Below, one piece after another: positions 11,101 through 23,100 of a stretch of DNA of 64,000 nucleotides. The stretch comes from Arcuatula senhousia (lineage: Eukaryota > Mollusca > Bivalvia > Mytilida > Mytilidae), in the NCBI GenBank assembly GCA_963971305.1, contig OZ020309.1, forward strand, positions 8,921,001-8,985,000, in the 5' to 3' direction. The position numbers were made by a program, and so were the translations under genes. The stretch's first letter is position 1, and every line of letters begins with the position of its first letter. The notes below the pieces were generated by a model. It saw nothing but the letters and a program-made list of their open reading frames with translations, was not told the origin of the DNA and did not search any database.

Positions 11101-14100
11101 CGCAAGGTCCCTTTGAAAATGGGTCTGAGGTCGCAGGGTCGCTTTTAAAGGCATATTTTGGCGGAGGTCGCAGGTCGTTTTTTGGCATAGGTCGATTTTA
11201 TGAAGTGTAGGTCGGAAGTCGCCCTAAAAAAGCATTCAGGTCGCAGGTCATTTTTAACCCTGCGGGAGCCACAATTTACAGTATGTTTTTTTATCTAGGA
11301 GAAATCAGTGACTTTGGTTGTACGGACCATGTTTGTTTGTTTATTTAGTCTTAAGTGTAGGGACTATATACATGTTTACCTTACAAACATAACGAGTAGG
11401 AAATCAGTAAACATTATCATTTAAAGTTTGGCAATTAAGTCAGAAATTAGTAAGTAGTCAGTAAGTCAGGAACATCCCAGCACATCTTAACGAATTATTG
11501 GCATTTCTTTCACTTAGCTTTTCCCAGGTGTGACCTAGCGAATATTTGTATAAGTCAGAAATACGAGGTAGGAAGCTTCACCAGTTTTCTGTTGAACTGC
11601 CAACATACCATACATGATTCATTCAGAGGGAAATTACATGTGGACAAATAAAGTCTAAAAAGACAAAATTAGAAGACAAGGAACTTAGGAACTCACAACT
11701 TTATTAGAGTTCAATCTAACAGCTTATTCATCACTTTTTGACAATAGAGATCTATTTAAAGTCAGTTGTAAAAATCTTCAAAGCAGAACAAGGGGAGGTA
11801 ATGGATACAATATATGACATTTCTCCAGGAGAGTCAACAGCAGTTCATGTCAATCGACAAAAGAGCAGGATGTTCATTGACATGTCATATAACGAACCAT
11901 CTTTTAGTGATGGACAAGGATGGAAACAAGGAGAAATGATTAGGAAGGGTTATGTTTAGAATATTACCACAGTGTATGATAGACATTTTTGACATTTTAA
12001 AGAATTTAGAACATGCAATCAAAAAATAAAACACTAGACAAAATAATATGGAAGTGTATTGATAATTATATTCATGTAGAAAAGAATCACAAATCTTACT
12101 CCTTCTGGAGAAAATATGAGGAACAAATTGAAAATAAAAATTTGATTAATATATTTATAAGAAGCGAGAAATAGTTAAAGAACATCTGAAAATTAAAATA
12201 CTACAATTCCAATTATCATACTGTGGTTAGTAGAAGTAAGGTTCCATTTATGTGTATTAACTTTGAACAACATGTGTAGACTGGTCTATTTTTTAAGTTT
12301 TGACTACATGTGTAGTTACATGTATGTGTGGGCCACCACTTAGTGGGCTGTTCCATTTCACATGTATTACCTTTGACTGGTCCATTTTATAAATTACAAT
12401 TTTAGATTGAACTGTTCCATATCAATATAGGAGTAAAGCTTGATTACACCTCACTTAAAAGTCTATCTGCTTTGAACTCAGATTAATAGGTAGTTGTCAA
12501 TTTCTACTCACTCACAGTGATTCATATGATCTGATTTGTGGTAACCTTGCTCACTACTCACAAGTAATGAAAACTTCAATTGAGTACAAATCAAGCAAAA
12601 CCCACTAGTAGTTAGCTGTCTGATGAGTTCAACAGAAATCTAATCACTTGTGATATCATGTGCTTAACAGGAAGTGAACTTTTTTATAATAAGTGTTCAG
12701 GCCAGATTAGAACTCACTAGAAGTGGACTGTTCCATTTAATGTGTATTACCCAGATGAAACTCACCGATAATATAATAGACAGTTCCATTTAGTTTTCTA
12801 ATGGTGTTTAATTACTGTGTTAAATTTCAAATCTATATTCTTAATAATAGTTCAGAAGCTTTGGTGTTCACAAAAAATTGTTGACAGACGAATGGATGGA
12901 TGTGAAGAATATAGGGTTTCTGCATCCTGGATACAGGGCCCTAATCCTAACAAGGGTTGACACTAAAGTATGTCTCACCTGTCGCAACCATCACAGAACT
13001 CATTGAATGTCTAGCTGGGCCTTCAGAAAAGTTAAGATCAAGGTCATGTGACAGATGACAGAATTCCATTTAACCATTACAAAAATGTCTGAAGTGTGTT
13101 CTAGATACCATAGTTATTGAGAAACAATGAAAAAGACCAACATTCACTAAGTCATTCAACCATGAAAATGAGGTCATGGTCACATAACATGGTGACGTCA
13201 GTTGTGATTACCATAATCCCCAAATATCAGATACCTAGCTATGATATTATACTTTTCACTTAACTCATTTCCACCCAAAAATCATCTACATTTACAAAGT
13301 CATTGACCTGTGAACATGGGGTCAGGGTCACACAACTTGGTGTCAGTTGTGTAGACCGAAACCCCAAATGTCTGTATACCAAATATCAGATGCCTAGCTA
13401 TTATACTTTTAACTTCATCTATTTTCCACAAAAGTTTTAATTGTCCCAAAAATCATCTAAGTCCACAGAGTAACTGAACCATGAACATTGTGTCAAGGTC
13501 ACAGGACATGGTGTCAGTTGCATAGACCATAACTCCAGGTGTCTGTATACCAGATATCAGATGCCTAGTTATTATACTTTTCACCCAATTTATTTTCCAC
13601 GAAAGTCTTACAAAGGGTTTTTTTGCCCAAAAACATCTAAGTTCATAGAGTGGCTGAACAATGAAATTGGGGTCAGGGTCAAACGGCATGGTGCCAGTTG
13701 CATAGACCATAACCCAAACTGTCCCTATACCAAATATCAGATGCCAAGCTATTATACTTTTCTTGTAATTCATCTTCTAAAAAAGTCTTACAAAGGGTTT
13801 TTTTGACCAGAAAAAGCATCTTAGTTCACAGAGTCGCTGAACCATGAAATTGGGGTCAGGGTCAAACAGCATGGTGGCTGCTGCGTACACCATACCCCAC
13901 TGTCTGTATACCAAATATCAGATGCCTAGCTATTATACTTTTCTTGTAATTCATTTTCCACAAAAGCCTTGAAAAAAGTTTACGCAGTAGTAGTCACCGC
14001 CGCCGGAAATAATACCTATGTCTCGCCTTCAGCGACTAAAGTCGCAGGCGAGACAAAAACTGGGTACCCTAACATGCCAAATATCATGAGGCTTTTGCAT

Positions 14101-17100
14101 GTGATTTACAGGAAACTGCTGTGACAAAACAGGATGCCAATTCAACTGATACAAATGTAATGTCTAAGTTTCCTATTGCAGGCAACATTAAAACCATATG
14201 TCCTACCACCTTTTCCAGCAAAATATTATCCAATATAAGTCACAACAAAACTACCTAACTTGGATGACCTGATCGTCTCGTATGTCAAAGAAGAAAAGAG
14301 TAAACAAGGCAAAGACATACCAGTGAAATTGAAGATTACAATGGTCCTGACTTGGTACAGGCATTTCAACGTATGACTGATTAATCAGTTTTTTTGGCAT
14401 CAAACTCTTTCTTCCATTGAAGTCTTTTGACACTATTTAAACTCTACATTATGCAAACCATATTCAACTACTATTTTCACTTGGCTTGAAATGTTGAAAA
14501 CAAATCTAGATAATCTGGGATTTTTTAAAATCTTATGTACTGTATTTTTAGGCTTGGGCCAATGCAAGACAGCAAGACTGCTGGCTGTTTTCCATTGTGA
14601 TTTTTTAAATTGCAGATTCCTTAATGTTGGTTGTGTCACTTGTTCTACATTTCTTTATCGTCTACTATCTGTAAATTCTCCCAAGTACAGGTTAAACTAA
14701 AGTATGAATGCCAAACATACAAAACATGTTTGTCCCTTAACAAAGTTTTGATACCAGTTAATTTCTAATGTGGAAAACAGACCTGTAAATTCTCCAGTAC
14801 AAGGTTTGATCACAATTACACCTTCCACTGTCTCTTCCCACACCATTCCAAACTCATCAGTGGATGTAGGACACAGCTTCTGAATATCTGAAAATATAAA
14901 ATCTTTCAAAGTCAAAAACGCCCCCATGCTGAAATACCAAATGTCTGTGGTTTGTTGCTGAAAAAACTGTTATGTTAACATAAAGACAACCAGTACAAAT
15001 ATCAGTCTAAAAAAGAAAACCCAAGCTAACCAGAGTAAGTACTTTTTTGACAGATTTTACAGAGTGAAAAATCTGCATTATAAAATAGGGAATAAAGGGC
15101 GGCTGGTTGGCAGATAGGGGATATAATTTCCATAGTTTTTGAATATCGTATGCATAATGTAGAGTTAATAGTGCCACTATTTTCCATACTGTTTCCAGGG
15201 GACATTTGGGTCAGCTCCCATTGTGTGCCAACGAATTCATTTTAAGACAGTGACGATGTTCCATACAATATTCCAATACCCAGCTGTTTGTTTTACCTTC
15301 TAGTTTTATGACAAAGATGTTGTTCCATACACTATTCCAATATCCAGCTGTATGTTTTTACCTTCCTGTTTTATGACAGTGATGTTGTTCCATACACTAT
15401 TCCAATACCCAGCTGTATGTTTTTACCTTCCTGTTTTATGACAGTGATGTTGTTCCATACACTATTCCAATACCCAGCTGTATGTTTTTACCTTCCTGTT
15501 TTATGACAGTGATGTTGTTCCATACACTATTCCAATACCCAGCTGTATGTTTTTACCTTCCTGTTTTATGACAGTGATGTTGTTCCATACACTATTCCAA
15601 TACCCAGCTGTATGTTTTTACCTTCCTGTTTTATGACAGTGATGTTGTTCCATACACTATTCCAATACCCAGCTGTATGTTTTTACCTTCCTGTTTTATG
15701 ACAGTGATGTTGGTCCATACAATATTTCCATCCCCTGCAATGTTCCTCCCATAACACTTGTACAGGGTACTCCTCTGTAAATCTTTTAACACCAATCTTT
15801 CACTGATTCCATATTCTTGGACTTCTATCATCTCATCTGAAAAATCAGGAGCCATTTATGAAATAAGGTATCTAATGAGACATTGCATGACACCTTGCTA
15901 CGTTGACCCCAATGCCCTTCATTCCACCCAGATCCAAATAAGAAACTAACTTTGTTACCGTTCAACAAAATACAAAAACAAGAGGCTCCCAGGAGCCTGA
16001 ATTGCTCACCTGATATGTGCCTGAAGTAAAGGTTATTAGGCAAAATCTATTTGACATTGAAAGGGTCATAAGTTTAATAAGGGGGTCATCTGACAATATG
16101 GTTTACCTTAATGTAATAATGATTGTACAGAGTAATATTCTTTTAATAATTTTCTTTCCTTCAACATGTATTACAATCTTGACCTTATTTCATATTTTGT
16201 ACATCATAACGTGCTTAACAATATGCAATTTAAATTTCTCAAATATCTTGTATAGTTTTCAAGATATTGAGCTAAACAGGTGCAAAATTTGCAAAAAATC
16301 CACAAAAAGGGCAATAACTCCTACATGGGTTGTTGCATTTTCTTAAAAATTTCAGAGCTGGTAGATCTTGAGTTGCTGATCACTTTTGTTCCCTATCAAA
16401 ATTTTAAAATCTGTCACCGTTTTTGAGTTATTTGCAAAAAACTGCCACTTACCCCTATGTTCTATTTTTAGCCGCAGCGGCCATGTTTTTCGACCAATCA
16501 AAAATCCCCACATCAGTTCAATACACCTAATGCTAATTAACAACTATACCAAGTTTGGTTCCAATTAGACTTAAAAAGTGTCAGAGAAGTTAACGTTTTC
16601 AATGTAATGAGGAAATGCTTTTAAAATGCTCAATTTTGACGTTCTAAGGGCAATAACTCCTAAAAGGAAAGGTCCTACAACGTTGACCCTATTACATATT
16701 TTGTAGATCTTGATGTGCTGAACAATATGCAATTTAAATTTCTCAAATATCTTGTATAGTTTTCAAGATATTGAGCTAAACAGGTGCTAAATTTGCAAAA
16801 AATCCACATAAAGGGCAATAACTCCTACATGGGTTGTTGGACTTTCTTCAAAATTTCAGGGTAGGTAGATTTCGACCTGCAGATCACTTTAACCAAATGT
16901 CAGAATTTTGATATCTGTAGCCGTTTTTGAGTTATTTGCAAAAAACTGCATTTTACCACTATGTTCTATTTTTAGCCACGGCGGCCATGTTTTACGACGA
17001 ATCAAAAATCCCCACATCAGTCCTAAGCACCAAATGCTAATAAACAACTATACCAAGTTTGGTTGCAATTGGACTTATGGTGTCAGAGGAGTTAACATTT

Positions 17101-20100
17101 GAAAAAGTTTACGGACGGACGACGGACGCCAAGTGATGACAATAGCTCACCTTTGGGTCAGGTGAGCTAAAAACATGCAAAAACGCTATTTTTCACCTTT
17201 AAGGGGCTGTAACCCCTATAAGGGATCATCTGACAACTTTGACCAAATGGAGACTTTTGTAGAACTTTTGATGCTGAAGCAGTAGGGTGGCATCAGATTT
17301 CATCTATCTCTTATACTTTTTGATTTACGAGCCAAAAACAGTAGTCTGACCCCCCTGGTCAATTTTTAGTAACGGTGGCCATGTTTTTCGACGGATCAAA
17401 AATCGAAACACAAGTTTGGTGCAGGACACCCTAAGGATCATTCATACCAAGTTTCATTAAATTCTGTTCAGTAGTTTCAGAGGAGAAGATTTTTGAAAAA
17501 GTAACAGACAACGACGACGACGACAGACGACAGATGACGACGACGGACGCCAAGTGATGGTTATAGCTCACATGGACCTTCGGTCCAGGTGAGCTAAAAA
17601 CTGCAAAAGTAGTCAATTTTAATGATTAAAGGGCAATAACTCCTATAAGGAGTCGTTTCACAACTTCGACTCAATGGAGAGATTCGTAGAGCTTTTGATG
17701 CTGAAAACATGGCAGGTTGCTTCGGATTTTCTCTATCTCTTATACTTTTTGAGTTATGAGCCAAAAACAATGGTCTCACCCCCCTGTTCTATTTTTAGCA
17801 ACGGCGGCCATGTTGGTTGGTCGACATGTATATAATTCACAAACTTGGTAGAGGACATCCTAAAGATCATGTATACCAAGTATCAATGCAATCCCTTCAG
17901 TGGTTTCAGAGAAGAAGATCTTTGAAGAAAAGTTAACGGACCGACGACAGACGCTTAACTATGACAATAGCTAATATGACCCTTCGGGTCAGGTGAGCTA
18001 AAAAAGTTCAATTTGGGTTCTCTTTCTTTGATCATGCGAAGTAAGTGTAAGACAGGAACTGCTAATCCTTTTAGAGCACCTGAGTTCACTCTTGTTATGA
18101 CTTAGTGAGTGCTTTTTAGTTGTTTTATGTGTTGTGTTTTTTTTGTGCTGTTCTCATCAGTATTAACTGGGTTTGTTTATGCCCTTACAGGCTTTAACTG
18201 GTTTTTCTTTGCCCTTAACGGCTTTAGACATAGAAATGCCTCATTAATACCTCTGCTTCTTTCTGAAATACATATGTATTTTTTTCAAAGTGACCTAACT
18301 TGTTGTAATTTTGATGGGTTACACTTACCAGAGTAACTATCTAGTACAACTCCATCCTTCAACCATAAAATTTCACTACTCGCCAAGACAGTCCGAGTGA
18401 TGTTACATTCAATAGTAATGTTGCCACCCTGTTTGATGGTGGCTGTCAGTGGTAGTATTGATGCCACAGGTTTTGGTACAACTTGCATTTCGACGGTTTT
18501 TCTGTCATGCAAGGAACTTGTCATGCTGTGAGCCTCACAAGTCAAATTTCCTTACAAAAAAAATAAGAATGTTGTTATAAGGCACATGTTCAAACAGGCT
18601 GGGCATTTTCAGTTAGACAGATCACAAACCCTAAGCAAATTTGTTCTGATAATCTGCCCAAAAGTAACAAATTATTTCAATAAAAGGGTTGGGGTGGAGT
18701 GTCCTCACCATTTGGATCAGCTACTGTTATGGATGTATGGTGTATATGCTCCCAAAACTAACTTGAGAACAATGAAAGACAGGCAAATGTCTTAGCTGTC
18801 CACCCCCTCTTTTTTGTATCAAAGTAGAAGGTTTCAATAACTAGAACTGCAAGCAAACTCATTTTATGTATAATTGCATGAAATTCCATTCACCATTTAG
18901 GGCTGTTCCAGAATTATTTGGGGGGGGGAGGAATTTCTATTACATATATGGTGGGTGGTAGGTTTCTTAGAAATATTTTGTGAAGAAACAATGATAAAAA
19001 ATAATTACTTTTTGATGGGTGGTGGGGTAAAGAAAAAAGTGCCTCCCGATCCCCCCCCCCCCACACACACACACATCTAATTCTGGAACAGCACTTAGAA
19101 GGTGGTATGCTTTTAAGGTATGTTAACAAGCAAGAAAAATGGATTGACTCCAGCATTACTCTCATCCCTCTCTCTAAAAAAAGTTTCGTTGGGTTCAATA
19201 ATGTTGCATTTTAAGCTGTACAAGAAGTCAGTATGAACTTGAAATACCTGAATCTGATGGTTTGAGCTTATTAATAGTCAGCAAAAACTCTTTCAAATGT
19301 GGCATCATAGTATTTTCTGGTCCTCTTTCCATGACCCATCTGGATCCAGGAATTCTTTGAATGAGTGAGTTGTTCAGGTACCAGAAGACAGTTATGTCCC
19401 CTGTTCTACCAATGATTTCTGTCACACAGGTGAAGGTCACCGTGACATCCTGGTAAAATGGGGATGAACTTGTAATAGTCCTAATCTGAAGTCGACCATC
19501 TGAAGAAAGAAAATGCCTTTGTGTCAGGCATGTCAGGGTTTTCATCTTTATACTTGTTGTTTCAAAAAAATTTCTATGATGGTGTTTGTAGGCAGTGTAT
19601 TATAAGTTTTTTCTAGAGGTGTTAGGTATTTTTCTTATTGTATCATTAAAGCATTATGCCTTCAACCAACTCCTCCCCCCCCCCTTGTAATTTTTCCTGG
19701 AAAAGCTTTAAGTTCAATGAGCACCATTAATAAGGTCAATGGGAAATGCCTTCAACACCCTGAGCCCCCATCCTCAATGTAATTTTTTCCTGGAAATGCT
19801 ATTCGTTCAATGGACACTATTGATAATCATGATGTAAATATCTTAATATTAGCAGGGAAAAGAATAATTTTAAGGTCATAATCTACATGTATAATCTATA
19901 ATTATAAAGTTCATTTTTGAAAACAATATGTCTTTTTCTGTGTAGTATGGGTTACTTTCCTGTAAAGTAGGTTGTGTTTTGCAACATGAGTAAACCATTT
20001 TAATATCACCCTAGTTCCTCTCTCTCACACTCCCCCTCTCTCTGATTTTGATCAAAATTGTAATTTCTAATGCTAATGAATGTAAAGTTAATTTTGTTCT

Positions 20101-23100
20101 TCTTACACACCTCCCATTGAAAATTGATAAAATGCAGGATCAAAGTAGAGGTCCCTGGCCTGTACAGCCTGTGTCAAGGTCTGGTCAATCTGGTTACTGG
20201 TGCTAGACTGGTTTACGGTCAGACCAACATCCACTACCACACTCCCCATCCTAAAAATATCAAAAATCTAGATTGCAACTTTTTGCATGTTATTACATTT
20301 CTTTTTATCAACTTTTTAATTTCTATAAATTTCTTTTCAAGTTCTATAAAACTCTTTAATAGATTTTTGACCATATAAATTATCAAAACCGACAATTACA
20401 TGAAAACTTCTGTATAACAACCAAGATTTTCTTTACGTACTACTATAGGTCTAAACTTACCTAAACATGAGGACTTCTGCAGAAACAAAACCAGGATCAT
20501 CTCTCAGTATGTATGTCATCTGTAAAAATATACTAAATCATAAATAAATAATTGTGTGATAGGGGTTTTCATGTGCATATATGTTGATACTTGTTTCTAA
20601 AGTAGTTTTGTGTATACCATTGTTTTTGCTACCATCTTTTTTTCATTTTAAGATAAAAATGGTTCTTTATTTTTTTCTATTCTCTTCACACTCTAAGAAC
20701 TTTTGTACTTAACACCTCTGACAAATCTACAAGCAGACAGATCTAAAAAGTTGCTATATGTGTGTTCATCAAAGTCATATGAGGGTTATCATACTAATTT
20801 ACTAAATTTTCTCACCCTCAAATGCACCAGTTTACTCTTGTTACAAAGTATTTAGTTTCCATTGTTGATTGCTTAGAATCAGTTGATTGTGTTGTATTAT
20901 GTTTCTTTGGCCGTTTCTTGTTTGAGATTAGACTAAAGTATTGGACAAAAAGTACTCAATACGAAAAAGTTCAGGTTCAAACAGGTAATCCAAATCCAGC
21001 ACTGAGATATCTACCATGTGCAGTTCAAGGAAAGAAATCTCATCTTTCAAACAATTTTGAATTTCACAATAAAAAATTTGACATTTGAATGCCCCACTGA
21101 TACCTCTTTGCTTCGTTCAAAATACTATTTTTGGAGTAGTTGTGTCATGAGCATGAACTTGTGCTAAAAGTTACCTGCATTGCTATATTTTGGCATTTGC
21201 ATTAAAAGCGTAACGAAACATTCCCATAGCCCTGCAAATTAGTGAAAATAACATGCAGGGTTAGAAGTTAAACAGTGAAGTAGAATTAAACTTAGATATA
21301 AGATTATTATAAGAAAATCTGTCACAGTAAAACATGGGCAGATTTTGTTTTTGCTCATCTACTCCCTGAGTTGTTACAGGTACAATAATGTAGTAGATGA
21401 GCGACAGACGGTGTGTACTAAAACACGGAACAGAACACAGAATACTACGGAATGCGGAACACAAAATATACGGAATGGCAATGCGGAATGAAAAATGGAA
21501 CGGATCGGAATGAAATAAGGGAATGTTATGAAAATCAATAGGAAGAATAAGCAAACATCACTAACTGCTATAGTAACTGCAGTTATGGCGGAAGCTATGC
21601 TACAGTTGCGTTCACTAAACTGAATAATCCGGAGCCAGAAAATGTTGTGTCCAGTATTCCTTTTAGGCCAAAAGGTGGAAGTTGTTTTTTATTTCAACCT
21701 AAGGCCCAAAGCAACAAAAAAGACTGGAAAGCCGATGGTCATTCGTAAGTATACAAGTGTAATAAACTATATCATTTTGCACGAGTAGATTACCGGATAC
21801 GAAGGCTCTATACATCATTTGTGACAATTGTTCAAAAGAATATCACCCTGAATGCCTCAATATAACCCAACAAATAACTGATTCAATGGAATTCATTTGT
21901 CCCTAATGTACAAAAGCTTAAATGTTATTATTGTTTTAATATAAAGATTTATCATTTAATATACCGTATAGCGGGTAATTTTTGTGGCGTGCAAATTTCA
22001 CGATTTCATTCCAAATGACTGAGTTGTTATATACGGGGACATTTATTTTCGCGATTTATTATATTCTCAATACAAATTTATGTTGATTCTATTTTACTTG
22101 GGTTCTAATTTTCCCCATGGAGAAATGGTCGCGAATATAGCGAAAATTTGGACCTTGAGAAAAATTTCCCGCTATATGGAAAATATTTTTTTCATTCCGT
22201 CCCATTCCGCTTTTTCATTCCGTATTCAGTATATTCCGTGTTCCGCATTCTGTAACATTCTGTGTTCCCCATTCCGTTCCATTCCGCATTCCGTAGTGTT
22301 CCGTATTCTGTTCCGTGTTTTAGTAATAACATGACAGACCTGAAATCAAATCCCACATTATGGAATCTCACTCTGATGCTGTATGAATGTGAATTTGTAG
22401 TTACAAAATTATTTTCCCTCTCGCCTCCCACACATTAGCCAGATTTTATACTCCATAAAATCCGGCCAAAAATGGAAAAAAACCTACACTTGGTAGTCAA
22501 TGCAGACCAACATGAGTAATAAATTAATGTCCCTTGATATGTTGTCATAGGGACATCAAAAGTACCAAACTTTAAATGTACAGTAAAACATATACATGCA
22601 TCCTGCAATTTCTTCTGCAAAAATTGAAAACTTTTCCCAGTAAATGGCATTTAGCAATGAAGCAATGATGCAATGATTAAATTGTGACTAAAACTATCAA
22701 CATAATTAAGATGTGAAGTGCAGTTGTGCTCATAAGTGTGTTGTTTCAGGCAAGCTTAATGTCAGGGCTGTTCAATTTTATTCAAAGTACAAGTGACAAT
22801 TTTGAAAAAAAATATCTTCTTGTGGGCTATTTAAGAACAATATGGAATCCTCTTCTGACCTCCTTCTAAATCCAAAATGGAACAGTCTACCGGTAGACTT
22901 TAATGCAGAAATAATTTAAGCACGAACAATCATTGTCCACAACTTCATCATTCAAGTCAATCATATTCCTTCCAAACTTGGCATTAGGCATGTTCTTTCT
23001 TGTCAGAATGATTTTCATTGACAATCATGACAATATAATTTGAATTTTATTCTTGTTTTCATAGTTTTAATATGTTCCACAAAAGATATGTGGTGTTGTG

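Larger units (their letters stand above)
21410..22332. mobile_element. Inverted-repeat element carrying a gene fragment (Pack-type candidate)
   Basis: Ends ACTAAAACACGGAACAGAA (21417) and TTCTGTTCCGTGTTTTAGT (about 22305) are inverted; the arms continue as imperfect GGAAT/ATTCC pentanucleotide text for about 100 bp. GACAGAC (21403-21409, 22333-22339) flanks both sides and the outer sequence rejoins into a family H monomer, supporting a 7-bp target duplication. Inside lie a PHD-finger gene fragment (21565-21915) and a second small inverted-repeat element (21963-22179). No transposase. Confidence 0.7.

Noticed and set aside
11738..11959. 73-codon plus-strand open frame (MTIEIYLKSV...)
   Set aside because: No recognisable family, no plausible splice or promoter context, and composition like the surrounding intron.
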